From positions 1-46,707 of the forward strand of contig JAADII010000019.1 in NCBI GenBank assembly GCA_013151415.1: DNA of 46,707 bases. Reading direction: 5' to 3'. The notes below the pieces were generated by a model that made no database searches, was not told the origin of the DNA, and saw only the letters and a program-made list of their open reading frames with translations. Of the stretch, positions 6,949-15,825 are shown in pieces. Numbering within the stretch: the first letter of the stretch is position 1; each line of letters begins with the position of its first letter. Made by a program: the position numbers and the translations under genes. Source of the stretch: Chloroflexota bacterium. GTDB taxonomy: Bacteria; Chloroflexota; Anaerolineae; J102.

Positions 6949-7962
6949 ATGCGACAGTCGATAATTGTAGTAGCCATCACTTTGGTGGTTGGCATCTTGT
7001 CTCGAGGCGAGATCGTACATGCTGTCGGAACACCCACCCCTTCATCCACTCGCCTCACCGAAACACAGACAACATACCAAATATACACAGTTAAATCGGG
7101 CGACACCTTTTGGCGCATCGCCAGAAACTACAAAATTTCGCTCACAACCCTTCTCGCCGCCAACCCCACGGTCAATCCCGCCAGGTTGTCGATAGGTCAG
7201 CGCCTGCTTATTCCACAAAGCAAGGCGCTGCGCCGAACGACGCCCCGTTTCGCCGCGCGGGTGCGAGCCACGCCGCGGCCTTCACCCACCGCGCGCGGCG
7301 ATGTCATCACTTATGTGGTTCGACCAGGCGACACCATTTGGCGCATCGCCACCGAATATGGCGTTTCGGTCAAGGCGTTGATGCAGGCGAATCGTATTGG
7401 GCAACCCAACATGCTCGTGGTTGGGCAAGTGCTGGTCATACCCGGCCCTGCGCTCGCGCCCACGCCAACGCCCGCGCCGGCGTCGCCCACGCCGGTCGAA
7501 CAAACGCCCTCTTTCAGCGTCGCGAGCGCAACATCCACGCCGACGCCCACGCCGCTGCCGGCCAATATTGCCGATTGGCCTCGACGCATTGCAGAAATGA
7601 TCAATGAACTGCGGGCCGAGCATGGCTTGCCGCCCCTGGCCTGGTCCGATGCATTGGCGCGTGCGGCTCAAGACCATGCCAATGCTTGCGCTCGTCAAGA
7701 TTTTTGCAGCCACATTGGCCCTGATGGTTCGCGATTGCGCGATCGGCTGAAGCGCGTGGGGTATGAAGCTTCGTGGGCGGGCGAGAATTGGGTCTACGCG
7801 CACAACGCAGAGCGAGGCGTGGAATGGTGGTACGATGAGCCCCCTGGCGCTGATCCGCATCGCCAAAACATCTTGGCCAGCCATTATTCAGAAATCGGCG
7901 TAGGCGTGGCTCGGGGGCGGTGGGGCAAGTATTACATTGTCGCCAACTTCGCCCGACCTTGA
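6949..7962 (+). CDS. Secreted two-LysM protein with C-terminal CAP (SCP/YkwD) domain
   Basis: An exported 337-residue protein that probably binds peptidoglycan. Residues 1-25 form a signal peptide (MRQSIIVVAITLVVGIL). LysM 1 spans about 46-90 (YTVKSGDTFWRIARNYKIS) and LysM 2 about 121-165 (YVVRPGDTIWRIATEYGVS). A PTPTP-rich linker follows, then a CAP domain (208-337) with AEMINELRAEHGLPPLAWS, DHANACA, GENW and the IGVGVARG strand. Two Cys near FCSHIG may pair. ATG at 6949 begins the signal sequence. It stands alone between a divergent aminotransferase and a downstream amidohydrolase. CAP-domain chemistry in bacteria is largely undefined; related proteins act in envelope or spore biology. Confidence 0.88.
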   Translation: MRQSIIVVAITLVVGILSRGEIVHAVGTPTPSSTRLTETQTTYQIYTVKSGDTFWRIARNYKISLTTLLAANPTVNPARLSIGQRLLIPQSKALRRTTPRFAARVRATPRPSPTARGDVITYVVRPGDTIWRIATEYGVSVKALMQANRIGQPNMLVVGQVLVIPGPALAPTPTPAPASPTPVEQTPSFSVASATSTPTPTPLPANIADWPRRIAEMINELRAEHGLPPLAWSDALARAAQDHANACARQDFCSHIGPDGSRLRDRLKRVGYEASWAGENWVYAHNAERGVEWWYDEPPGADPHRQNILASHYSEIGVGVARGRWGKYYIVANFARP

Positions 7963-8073
7963 GTGAGACGGTGAAACCATCGGGTTGCGCCAGCGCCCAT
8001 CGTCTTATCGTCCACCGACCACCCAACCAATCTCGAACATTGGTCTTCGGACGCTCTTTGCAGCAGGTGACTC

Positions 8074-9417
8074 ATGCTCATTACCCATGCTCGCGTACTG
8101 ACTATGGGCGATGCGCCCGCCTTCATCGAACCCGGCGCCATTCTCATTCGAGAAGACGCCATCGCCGAAGTGGGGCCGAGCGGCGTGCTCGAACAACGAT
8201 ATCCCGACGAACCTCGTCTCGACGCGGCCGGCATGCTGGCCATGCCGGGCATGATCTGCGCGCACACCCATTTCTACGGCGCGTTTGCGCGCGGCCTTTA
8301 TATTCCCGGCCCGCCGATGAAAGACTTTCCCGAAATACTGGCGCGGCTGTGGTGGCCGTTGGACCGATCGTTGGACGAAGAGGGCGTGCGTTATTCCGCG
8401 TTGGTTCCGCTCATCGACGCGATCCGCTATGGCGTGACCACGCTTATCGACCATCACGCCAGCAATCGTTTTATCGATGGATCGCTGGATGTCATCGCCG
8501 AGGCCGTAGACGCCGCCGGAGTGCGGGCTTGTCTTTGTTATGAAGTGACCGATCGCGACGGACCCGAAGCGGCCCAAGCGGGCATCCGGGAAAATGTGCG
8601 CTTCATCCAGCGCATGAAAGCTGAACAGAACCCTCGCCTTGCGGCCACCTTTGGCCTGCACGCCGCGCTCACCCTCAGCGACGAAACTTTGGATCAATGC
8701 GTATCCGAGGCCGAAAGCCTGGGACATGAGGGCTTTCACATCCACGCGGCCGAGGGGCCGGCCGATCGCGAACATTCGCTGGCCAAATATGGCCTGCCCA
8801 CCATTGAGCGCCTGGCCCAACGCGGCATATTGGGTCCGCGCACCATTGTGGCTCACGCCATCGACATCGACGCCTGGGAAATGGCCGCCTTGCGCGAAAC
8901 CGAAACATGGGTCAGCCACCAGCCCCGCTCCAACATGAACAATGCGGTGGGCGTGGCCGACATCCCCACCATGCTGCGCGGCGGCATGAAAGTGGCGTTG
9001 GGCAACGACGGCTTCACCAACGATATGTTCGATGAGATGAAGGCCGCCTATTTTTTGCATAAGATCGCGCGCTCTGATCCGCGCACTCTGCCGGCCGACC
9101 AGTTGCTGCACATGGCCACGGCCCAAAATGCGGCATTGGCCGGGCAATTTTTCCCACGACCGCTAGGACGCCTTGAGCCGGGCGCGTTCGCCGACATTAT
9201 CCTGGTGGATTACGATCCGCCCACACCGCTTACCATAGACAATTTCCCCTGGCATCTTATTTTTGGTTTCGACGGCCGCCAGGTGGACACCACCATTGTG
9301 GGCGGACGCGTGCTCATGCGTCACAAGGAGATCCCGCATCTCGATGTCGAGCGCATCGCCGCGCGCAGCCGCGAGGTCGCCCAAGAAACCTGGGAGCGCT
9401 TTTGGGCGCAGGGATAA
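8074..9417 (+). CDS. SsnA-like amidohydrolase (Atz/Trz metal-dependent hydrolase)
   Basis: A cytosolic TIM-barrel metal hydrolase of 447 residues in the amidohydrolase superfamily. It shows the composite N-terminal beta domain (MLITHARVLTMG), the HxH motif AHTHFYGAF (63-68), GVTTLIDHHAS, the His in FHIHAAEG, IVAHAIDID and the metal-binding Asp in LGNDGFTNDM, ending with the refolded beta domain (GAFADIILVDYDPP). Overall it reads like SsnA, found beside molybdenum hydroxylase and purine catabolism genes; none are present here, so the substrate is open (deamination or dechlorination of an N-heterocycle is typical). ATG at 8074 has a weak AGGTG upstream. A repeat trace lies in the 111-nt gap before it. 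Confidence 0.82.
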   Translation: MLITHARVLTMGDAPAFIEPGAILIREDAIAEVGPSGVLEQRYPDEPRLDAAGMLAMPGMICAHTHFYGAFARGLYIPGPPMKDFPEILARLWWPLDRSLDEEGVRYSALVPLIDAIRYGVTTLIDHHASNRFIDGSLDVIAEAVDAAGVRACLCYEVTDRDGPEAAQAGIRENVRFIQRMKAEQNPRLAATFGLHAALTLSDETLDQCVSEAESLGHEGFHIHAAEGPADREHSLAKYGLPTIERLAQRGILGPRTIVAHAIDIDAWEMAALRETETWVSHQPRSNMNNAVGVADIPTMLRGGMKVALGNDGFTNDMFDEMKAAYFLHKIARSDPRTLPADQLLHMATAQNAALAGQFFPRPLGRLEPGAFADIILVDYDPPTPLTIDNFPWHLIFGFDGRQVDTTIVGGRVLMRHKEIPHLDVERIAARSREVAQETWERFWAQG

Positions 9418-9444
9418 GCCGTCGTCAGGCTGTTTGAGAAAAAT

Positions 9445-10566
9445 TCACGATTCCTGAGCGAGCTTTAGCGCCCGAAGATAGGCATCGGCCACAGCCTGGG
9501 GATGAAAACGCTCGCGAGCGCGGCGCGCGGCCTCCTGGCCCAACGCGGCCGCGTGAGCAGGATCGGCCAGCAACCGCGCCAGCGCCGCGGCCAGAGCCGC
9601 GGCGTCATCGCTCGGGGCCAAATAGCCTGTTTCGCCAACCGCGACCATATCGGCCAGTGCGCCCACATCGGTCGCGACCACTGGCCGCCCTGTGGCCATG
9701 GCCTCGGCCACAATCATGGGCGCATGCTCTTCGCGAGAGGTGAGCAGTAAAATTTGCGCCTCTTCCAAAGCCGCGCGAACGCCCACCTGATTCGTTGGCC
9801 CGCGAAAACGCACGGCCTGGCCCAGCGCGCGCGCCTGCTCGCGCAGGCTTGCCGCGTAGGTCTTATCCACCACAGCGCCCAAAATGTCCAGGGTCACATT
9901 TGGGAAATCCACCCGCACGCGCGCCAGGGCCTCGAGGGCCACTTCAACGCCTTTGCGCGGGGTGAGATTGCCCACCAAGAGCAATTTGTGGGGAGAGGGA
10001 GGTCGGGCGGGTTCGAAGAACAAGGGGGCGATGGGGTTGTCGATGCGATGGAAGCGGGCGGAGGTGCGCCGGCGATAGAGCCGGATGACGCGGTCGGAAA
10101 TGGCCACCAAATGACGAGCGCGGCGCAACATGCGCCGCTCCAGCCACACTTCGTATAGTGTCGCGGCTCGAATGAAAAGTCCGCGTCGGGTCCAAAATTC
10201 ATTGGCCGGAAAGCCATGAATGGTGTGCAGTGTGGGAAAACCGCTATCATAGCCGGCCAACGCGTATTCGGGTTGGTGGCTAGAGATGGCGTCGGGCCGG
10301 ATCTCGGCTAAAATTGGCGCCAATAACGCCGAAGTGCGGACCATGTTGGGCACGATGCGCGAGCCCGAAGCGGGGACGTTGTGCATCACGTATCCGGGCC
10401 CCTGGATAACGCCAAAAGGCACGTCTCGACGATGTTGAATGAGATGCAGTTCCACATCCGAGCGGGCCGCGTAAACATCGCGCAAGTTGGCGATGACGGC
10501 CTGGACCCCGCCTTGCGGCGACTTATTCACCGGGAAATGCCCCAAAATGGCTATACGAAACGGCAT
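9445..10566 (-). CDS. GT4-family glycosyltransferase
   Basis: A GT-B glycosyltransferase of 373 residues. The N-terminal domain begins RIAILGHFPVNKSPQGGVQ, with the sugar-acceptor glycine loop. The C-terminal nucleotide-sugar domain has LLLVGNLTPRKGVEVALEAL and the E-x7-E motif in SREEHAPMIVAEAMATGRPV. It is last in a minus-strand set after lipase, methyltransferase and another GT4, separated from that GT4 by a 189-nt gap carrying octamer repeats. Donor and acceptor cannot be told. ATG at 10566 was chosen because homology begins there; an upstream frame adds six residues. Confidence 0.88.
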   Translation of the reverse strand: MPFRIAILGHFPVNKSPQGGVQAVIANLRDVYAARSDVELHLIQHRRDVPFGVIQGPGYVMHNVPASGSRIVPNMVRTSALLAPILAEIRPDAISSHQPEYALAGYDSGFPTLHTIHGFPANEFWTRRGLFIRAATLYEVWLERRMLRRARHLVAISDRVIRLYRRRTSARFHRIDNPIAPLFFEPARPPSPHKLLLVGNLTPRKGVEVALEALARVRVDFPNVTLDILGAVVDKTYAASLREQARALGQAVRFRGPTNQVGVRAALEEAQILLLTSREEHAPMIVAEAMATGRPVVATDVGALADMVAVGETGYLAPSDDAAALAAALARLLADPAHAAALGQEAARRARERFHPQAVADAYLRALKLAQES

Positions 10567-10697
10567 GAGTTTGATCCAAACCAAGCAGACGAACAGGGCG
10601 CATCTGGTCTATATTCCTCACCACCGACGCGACCGACCTCAGGGGCTATTTGCGAAACAGGCGTCACGGGCGGCAGCCCGCTGACACCCATAAAAAG

Positions 10698-10760
10698 GAC
10701 GATGAGACCATAGGACGAAGAGACCATGGCCGAACCTAACCCCATTGTCCTATCGTCAAA
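10698..10760. repeat. Octamer array GACSAWRR with partly inverted partner
   Basis: Four tandem octamers, GACGATGA, GACCATAG, GACGAAGA and GACCATGG (10698-10729), are followed by GTCCTATCGTC near 10747-10757, roughly the reverse complement of part of the array. It is intergenic between two glycosyltransferase genes and repeats the arrangement at 3147-3220. Confidence 0.7.
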
Positions 10761-11883
10761 GCAAAGTCTCATAAAGCGCCAGCGTGCGATCCACGACGCG
10801 CTCCAGGCGATGGCGTTGGGCAACGCGCCGCGCACATTGTCCCCAGGCTTGGGCCTGAACAGGATGAGCGAGAATATGATCGAGGGCTTGAGCCAGCGCG
10901 ACGACATCGTCCGGCGGAACAATCAAGCCGTTTTCCTTATGCGCAACCATGTAGGGAAGGCCCCCCACCGCGGTCGCGATCACCGGACAGCCCGCGGCCT
11001 GCCCTTCAGCAACGGCCACAGGCGCGGTCTCTTGCCGCGAGGCCAACACCAAGGCTTGGGCCTGGGCCAGCTCGACCCGCGTCTCCTCCGCGCTCAAGCC
11101 GCCCAGAAACTGCACGCGCTCTATCAACCCAAGGCCCTGGACCAATTTTCGACAACGCGCGACGTATTTGGGCATGGATTCGATCTCGCCGGCAATGCGA
11201 AGATGAGCCTGAGGATGCCGTTTGGCCACCCGCGCAAAGGCCCGGATCAACACATCGATCCCTTTCCTGGGAATGACGCGGGCCAGGGTGAGCAAACGCC
11301 CCTCTTGCGGCCGCGGCTCGATCTCAAAAAATGCGTCGTCAATGGGATTCTCGACATCATGCCAGACAAGATGAGGATGTTCAGAAAAAGCCTCGCGCAC
11401 ATAAGGATTGATGGCGATGCAATCGCGCGCGCGCGTCAGCACTTTCTTTTCCAACGCTGCGTCGTATTGCCAGGCCAACCACTGCTTGGGATGACGGACG
11501 CGACTACGCGCGGCCTCCATTTTCACCACCCCATGCACGGTGATGATCTGTGGCAACTCGCTGTCGAGAGCGGCCGCGGCGTAGTAGCCTGTGCCATGCG
11601 CATGAATGACATGAGGCCGAAAAGACATGGCTGCATCGACCAGAGAAGCCCGCAAGCGAGTGTGCCAACGCGTGCGCGGATAACGGGGCACTGGCACGCG
11701 ATAAATTGTGATATCGCCGCCCAGCTCAACGCGGTCGGCCACTCCAACATGAGCGCTCACCACGCCGACCTTAACTCCGGTCCGGCGCGCCAACCCCAAA
11801 GCCAGGGCGTGCACCACGGCTGTCACGCCGCCGGTGATGGGTTGATTGGGAAAAGGATATGGGCCAAACAGAAGCACGCGCAT
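10756..11883 (-). CDS. GT4-family glycosyltransferase
   Basis: A GT-B fold glycosyltransferase of 375 residues. The N-terminus reads MRVLLFGPYPFPNQPITGGV; IHAHGTGYYAA lies in the acceptor domain. The nucleotide-sugar domain has LLTLARVIPRKGIDVLIRAF and the acidic motif in SRQETAPVAVAEGQAAGCPV. The first Glu is present and the second (in AVAEG) is spaced normally. It lies 53 nt downstream of a methyltransferase and upstream of a second GT4, suggesting joint work on one surface glycan or glycolipid. The two GT4 proteins are not close copies. The substrate is unknown. Confidence 0.88.
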   Translation of the reverse strand: MRVLLFGPYPFPNQPITGGVTAVVHALALGLARRTGVKVGVVSAHVGVADRVELGGDITIYRVPVPRYPRTRWHTRLRASLVDAAMSFRPHVIHAHGTGYYAAAALDSELPQIITVHGVVKMEAARSRVRHPKQWLAWQYDAALEKKVLTRARDCIAINPYVREAFSEHPHLVWHDVENPIDDAFFEIEPRPQEGRLLTLARVIPRKGIDVLIRAFARVAKRHPQAHLRIAGEIESMPKYVARCRKLVQGLGLIERVQFLGGLSAEETRVELAQAQALVLASRQETAPVAVAEGQAAGCPVIATAVGGLPYMVAHKENGLIVPPDDVVALAQALDHILAHPVQAQAWGQCARRVAQRHRLERVVDRTLALYETLL

Positions 11884-11936
11884 GAAGATAAAAAATTGTG
11901 TATTGGGTGAGGCGATCCGTCCGCATGCGTTGGCCG

Positions 11937-12695
11937 CTACGCCTCGGCCGCGACAACGCCTTCGTGCAGATCAAAGGTCATGAAAGGGGGGCGACCTTGA
12001 GGATTGAGAAACTCGCGAGCCGGGCCGCGGCTGCTCCGAAGCATCTCCTCAAGGTGTTCGCGAGTCTCCGCATCGACATTCATGCGGTCCATCCAGGCGG
12101 CGAAATCCATCGGTTTGATAAGCCGCTCCACATGCGTCACCCGCAATCCGGCCTGCTTCACAAAATCCACCAAGGTGGCGAGCGGGTGCATCCAGCCATG
12201 AGAGGGGTCGCGCAGGGCCTCGAACGCATTTACATAAGCGTTCGCCGCCCGATCATCGGGCCCCACATTGTCCACCAACACAAGTCTGCCGCCCGGCTTC
12301 AGGGCTCGCGCCCAGGCCCGAATGGCCGCGGGCGGATCGGAAAAGTGATGAAGCGCCACGCGACAGGTGACGAGATCGAAAATCGCGGTCGCGAAAGGAA
12401 GAAACTGACCGTCTCCTTGCATCCAAGAGATATGATCGACGCCTTGTTCGCGAGCGAACGCGCGCGCGGCCTTCAGCATCGGCCCCGTGATGTCTAGCGC
12501 CACCACGCGCCGAGTGCGCCGAGCAATGGCCAGGGCCGAATGGCCGCCGCCCGACGCGACATCCAGGGCCAGCCAATGGGGTTGGGGTTTGGCCAAAGCG
12601 ATCATCCGTTCGAGGCTTTGGCCACGCGCGTGGACCGCAGAACGGACATAGCGTTCGGCGTTCGCGCCAAACTGCTGACGCACAAGCTCGTTCAT
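11937..12695 (-). CDS. SAM-dependent methyltransferase (UbiE/Methyltransf_11 type)
   Basis: A soluble class I methyltransferase of 252 residues. Motif I is ALDVASGGGHSALAIA, the motif II acid is VALDITGPML, motif post-II is GDGQFLPFA, motif III lies around ARALKPGGRLVLVDNV. RVALHHFSDP is typical of small-molecule methyltransferases of the UbiE/YcgJ group. Its ATG overlaps the stop of the upstream lipase by 4 nt (ATGA), a strong sign of translational coupling. Two GT4 genes follow. A lipid, quinone or sugar-lipid substrate is possible; nothing here fixes it. Confidence 0.85.
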   Translation of the reverse strand: MNELVRQQFGANAERYVRSAVHARGQSLERMIALAKPQPHWLALDVASGGGHSALAIARRTRRVVALDITGPMLKAARAFAREQGVDHISWMQGDGQFLPFATAIFDLVTCRVALHHFSDPPAAIRAWARALKPGGRLVLVDNVGPDDRAANAYVNAFEALRDPSHGWMHPLATLVDFVKQAGLRVTHVERLIKPMDFAAWMDRMNVDAETREHLEEMLRSSRGPAREFLNPQGRPPFMTFDLHEGVVAAEA

Positions 12696-13609
12696 GACTC
12701 GCGGCTCACCACCGGTGGAGCGTCGTCTCCGAATCGGCGCGGGTTGGCGCCGCGCCCTGGTTTCGCGAAAAGCTGCTCATTCATCCAGGCGATCACATCG
12801 GCCAAAACCCGGTTTCGTATTTCGGGCAATTCGTTGTGCAGCTCGTGATAACCGCCCGCATAGCGCCTAAAGACCACCTTATCAGGACAGGCGGAGGCTG
12901 CATCGATGACGGCTTGGCGGTCAATGGTGGTGTCTTCTTCGCCCAAAATGACCATTACCGGCATCTTCAACAAACATAACAAACGTCGGGCCTCGCGCCC
13001 TTTTTGGATGCCGGTGTAGGCGAAACGCATGGTTACGGTGTGATGCACCAAATCATCGTTTCGATACGCCCTTTCGGCTTCAGGATCATGGCTGAGCGTG
13101 AAGGGCGCGTCGTCATGACTGGTTTCGATGGTGAGCCTGGGCGCAATCTTTGCAAGCGCGCGAGTCAACATCAGTTTGACGCGACTGAAATCGGGGCCGG
13201 GCCCATATCCTGGCGCGGAGATGAGCGCGGCGTCCACCTTATCGCCATAACGAGCCAGATAGTGGGTGGCTATCATACCGCCCAAACTGTGCGCGTACAT
13301 GGCTAAGGGCAGGTCAGGATGCTGAGATCGCGCGTAAGTCACCACCTGGTCTAGATCGCGCAATACATCGTCGAACCGCTCATAATCCCCCCGAGGGCCT
13401 CCTGAACGACCATAACCGCGATGATCATGGCCATAGATGACATAGTTTTGGTTCAGGAACGCCTCCGCGACATGAGGATATCGGCCGGCGTGCTCGCTGA
13501 GACCATGCACCAAGACCAGGATCGCGCGCGGCGGTTGTTCCGGCGTCCAGACGCGAAGAAAAAGCGAGACGCCATCTGGTGCGGTGAGGGTGGTTTCGTG
13601 GCAAGGCAT
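12692..13609 (-). CDS. Alpha/beta hydrolase, monoacylglycerol lipase/lysophospholipase type
   Basis: A 305-residue serine hydrolase. It carries LVHGLSEHAGRYPHVAEAF (oxyanion region), GHDHRGYGRSGG, the nucleophile elbow AHSLGGM (GxSxG-like HSLGG), the acid in ILGEEDTTID and the His in GGYHELHNE. These are the marks of the PldB/monoglyceride lipase family. No signal peptide is seen. ATG at 13609 begins the family homology; the long upstream frame overlaps a promoter and the previous gene. It heads an apparent operon of lipase, methyltransferase and two glycosyltransferases, which suggests a role in lipid or glycolipid turnover. Confidence 0.88.
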   Translation of the reverse strand: MPCHETTLTAPDGVSLFLRVWTPEQPPRAILVLVHGLSEHAGRYPHVAEAFLNQNYVIYGHDHRGYGRSGGPRGDYERFDDVLRDLDQVVTYARSQHPDLPLAMYAHSLGGMIATHYLARYGDKVDAALISAPGYGPGPDFSRVKLMLTRALAKIAPRLTIETSHDDAPFTLSHDPEAERAYRNDDLVHHTVTMRFAYTGIQKGREARRLLCLLKMPVMVILGEEDTTIDRQAVIDAASACPDKVVFRRYAGGYHELHNELPEIRNRVLADVIAWMNEQLFAKPGRGANPRRFGDDAPPVVSRES

Positions 13610-13659
13610 GAGAGGATGGGGGAAGCGGGAACGAAGAGTGACAAAAAAGGGGCGCTCCC

Positions 13660-13689
13660 ATTGTAATACCCGGATCGAAGATGAACCAA
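13660..13689 (-). promoter_or_regulatory. Promoter of the lipase-methyltransferase-GT operon
   Basis: On the minus strand TTGGTT (13689-13684), 18 nt, then TACAAT (13665-13660). Start point about 45 nt before the lipase ATG at 13609. It supports the short lipase start, because the longer frame would begin upstream of the promoter. Confidence 0.5.
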
Positions 13690-13712
13690 ATCCCCTCGAC
13701 GCTGCATTTGAG

Positions 13713-14573
13713 CTAAGGAAACGCCAGCAAGCCAAAGGCGCGAGGCTTGCGAATGACGCGCCGAAACCCGGCTTCTTGCAGTCGTCGCGCCACACTCTTT
13801 GTTGTATTGCGTCCCGATTTGCTGCTCGGATCGCCCACATAATGAAAAAGCCGGCCGCCCGGTCTCAGTAAGCGATGGAGATGGCGATAGAATTCGGTCG
13901 AATAGAGATGACCGGCCAGGCTAAAACGAGGCGGATCGTGCAAAATGCGGTCGAACGACGCGTCGGGGAAATCGAGCGCGTAGTCGAAGCAGTCGCCGAT
14001 GAGTTGGATGATGTTGTCGCGAGTGAACAATTCGCGCGACCAGGGATTTAGACGGGCGATCTCAAGCACGGTCGGGTCGAGTTCCACCGTGACCACTTCT
14101 TCGGCCTTGCGCGCGGCGAAAATGGCCGTATAACCCAGGCCCGTGGCCGTATCCAACACCCGTCCAAAGGGCGCCAGGGCCCTGATCTTGCGTCGCGTAT
14201 CCTCCATAGGATCGACGCCCTTGATTCGATGCATGGTGATGCCCGAAATCAACAACGTAGGCGCGGTCTGCGTGGGCATGAGACTGTAGGCGCGACCAAA
14301 TTGGTCTGAAAACGCCTGAATCTTCGACGCGCGTTCAGACGTGATGCGGAAACAAGCCTGAGGATTGGCGAGAATGCGCTCAAGTTCGGACCATAATACG
14401 CGCATGCGGTTGGGAAAAACCACGCCTTTCTCCTCCAGCCGAACCATCACTTTGCTTAGACCCAGGTCGGGCGAAATTTGCAGGGCGTCTTCACCGCGAC
14501 CGCGCGCCTGCAACAACGCCTTGGCTTGCGTCGCGGAAAGGACAACGTCGAAATCGTTGATGTGCTCAGCCAT
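13713..14573 (-). CDS. Predicted SAM-dependent methyltransferase of the COG2521 type
   Basis: A 286-residue protein with a helical N-terminal region and a Rossmann methyltransferase domain. Features: [19 protein letters not shown] before the fold, [16 protein letters not shown] (motif I), [20 protein letters not shown] (motif II region) and [16 protein letters not shown], a DPPR motif. The MHRIxGVDPmxDT stretch is characteristic of a group first called archaeal methyltransferases. The substrate is unknown; a DPP(R/Y) motif often marks enzymes that modify nitrogen in nucleic acid or protein, but this is only suggestive. Its stop lies about 100 nt before the lipase ATG, with a separate promoter between. 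Confidence 0.78.
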   Translation of the reverse strand: MAEHINDFDVVLSATQAKALLQARGRGEDALQISPDLGLSKVMVRLEEKGVVFPNRMRVLWSELERILANPQACFRITSERASKIQAFSDQFGRAYSLMPTQTAPTLLISGITMHRIKGVDPMEDTRRKIRALAPFGRVLDTATGLGYTAIFAARKAEEVVTVELDPTVLEIARLNPWSRELFTRDNIIQLIGDCFDYALDFPDASFDRILHDPPRFSLAGHLYSTEFYRHLHRLLRPGGRLFHYVGDPSSKSGRNTTKSVARRLQEAGFRRVIRKPRAFGLLAFP

Positions 14574-14652
14574 GTCGGGTTCTCACGCGCATCAAAGGGC
14601 TTGCACGCGGCGGCATTGCATTCGGGTCACAAACCTCTTCTCGTCTCCGAAG

Positions 14653-15591
14653 TTACGAGCCGCTCAAGCCGCGCACGAATGTATTCGTATTATACCGCAT
14701 ATAATCCAGATAGGCGCCTGCGGGACCGTCGGGCTTGCTCAATGAGCCGGTGTAAACCACATACAACTGAGCGCCCGTATCTTGAGCCACGCGTTGGGCC
14801 AGAGCGGGATTAACGGTGTTGCCCACGAACACAGCCGGAACCCCCAGCCTGCGAATTTGATCTTCTAATTGGGCCAATTGTTGTGCGGAAGGCTCAGCCA
14901 ACGAACTGAAACCGCCTGTGATGGCGTATTGCTCGAAGCCATATTGCCGGGCATAATAGCCAAAAATGGCGTGATCACTCACTATCTTGCGGTTGGGTTC
15001 GGGAATCTTGCCGGTTTGCTCGCGTATCCAAGCATCCAGCTCGCTAAGCTGGCGACGATAATCTTCAGCCCGATCTGCATAGGCTTCGGCGTTGTTTGGG
15101 TCGAGCCTCGACAGGGTTTGCTCGATATGGTTCACCCATATGATGACATTGTTTGGATCGGTCCAGGTGTGTGGATCGACCGCGCCTTCATTACTGCTAA
15201 GCGATAGCGGAGGAACGCCCTCAGATAGGGCCACCACAAGCTTTCCCTCGGCCCGAGCGCTATCGATCAGGCTTTTTAGGGCCTCTTCCAAACCGAAACC
15301 GTTGACAAAAAGCACATCGGCGTCGGCCAACGCGGCCGCATCTCGCGGCGTGGCTTCATAACCGTGCGGATCAACGCCCGGTTTTATCAACACCGTAAGT
15401 TCGATCGCGTCGCCGCCCACCTGTGCGACCACATCTCCCACAATGGAATTCGTGGCCACCACCTTGAGGCGGTCGGCGGAAGCCGGCGCCGAGTTTTTGG
15501 CTGTTTGGGCTGAGGCGCAGCCCGACAGGATAAGGAGCGCCAAAACAAAGGCCGGCGCGATGTATCGTCTCATTCGTTGTGAAATCGACAT
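14653..15591 (-). CDS. Metal (Zn/Mn)-binding lipoprotein of the ZnuA/TroA family
   Basis: An extracytoplasmic solute-binding lipoprotein of cluster A-I that delivers Zn or Mn to an ABC importer. The signal peptide ends in LILSGC (lipid-modified Cys25). Candidate metal ligands: His76 in GVDPHGYE, His141 in VDPHTW and His207 in VSDHAIFGYY. The fourth ligand, usually Asp in a (Y/F)xDSLS motif, is replaced: here YTGSLS (Gly282). The usual Glu in the FVExxVNP segment reads FVGNTVNP. No permease or ATPase gene is nearby, so it is an orphan binding protein. ATG at 15591 begins the signal peptide; it lies divergent from an aminotransferase. Confidence 0.88.
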   Translation of the reverse strand: MSISQRMRRYIAPAFVLALLILSGCASAQTAKNSAPASADRLKVVATNSIVGDVVAQVGGDAIELTVLIKPGVDPHGYEATPRDAAALADADVLFVNGFGLEEALKSLIDSARAEGKLVVALSEGVPPLSLSSNEGAVDPHTWTDPNNVIIWVNHIEQTLSRLDPNNAEAYADRAEDYRRQLSELDAWIREQTGKIPEPNRKIVSDHAIFGYYARQYGFEQYAITGGFSSLAEPSAQQLAQLEDQIRRLGVPAVFVGNTVNPALAQRVAQDTGAQLYVVYTGSLSKPDGPAGAYLDYMRYNTNTFVRGLSGS

Positions 15592-15735
15592 GATTTTTGC
15601 ATTCTCCAGAGAGAGCGCCCGCAAAACGGACGCGACGCGTAGGCGACGGTCTGGCTTTTGTTCTGACCGCGCCGGAGTAGTTTTGCATGATTTTTGATGA
15701 TCGCAGAGCCGATCCGTTACGAAGCGCGCATGCGG

Positions 15736-15766
15736 TTATGCGGGAATGTTTTGGGGCAGGTATAAT
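15736..15766 (+). promoter_or_regulatory. Promoter of the class I/II aminotransferase
   Basis: A perfect TATAAT (15761-15766) precedes the ATG at 15826 by about 60 nt. The -35 is weak (TTATGC, 15736-15741, 19-nt spacer). Short CGCAT/ATGCG arms flank the -35. Confidence 0.5.
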
Positions 15767-15825
15767 GGCGTTTTGAAACACGCCAACGCCTATCAACATG
15801 ATCTCAATCTGCGAGGAAAGCCCCC

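Noticed and set aside
8005-9147. 380-residue minus-strand frame opposite the SsnA-like gene
   Set aside because: The plus-strand protein has full metal motifs; the minus frame has low-complexity His/Arg content and no domain.
10726-11910. 394-residue plus-strand frame opposite a GT4 gene
   Set aside because: It starts in the octamer repeat, runs antisense to a good glycosyltransferase and shows no family motif.
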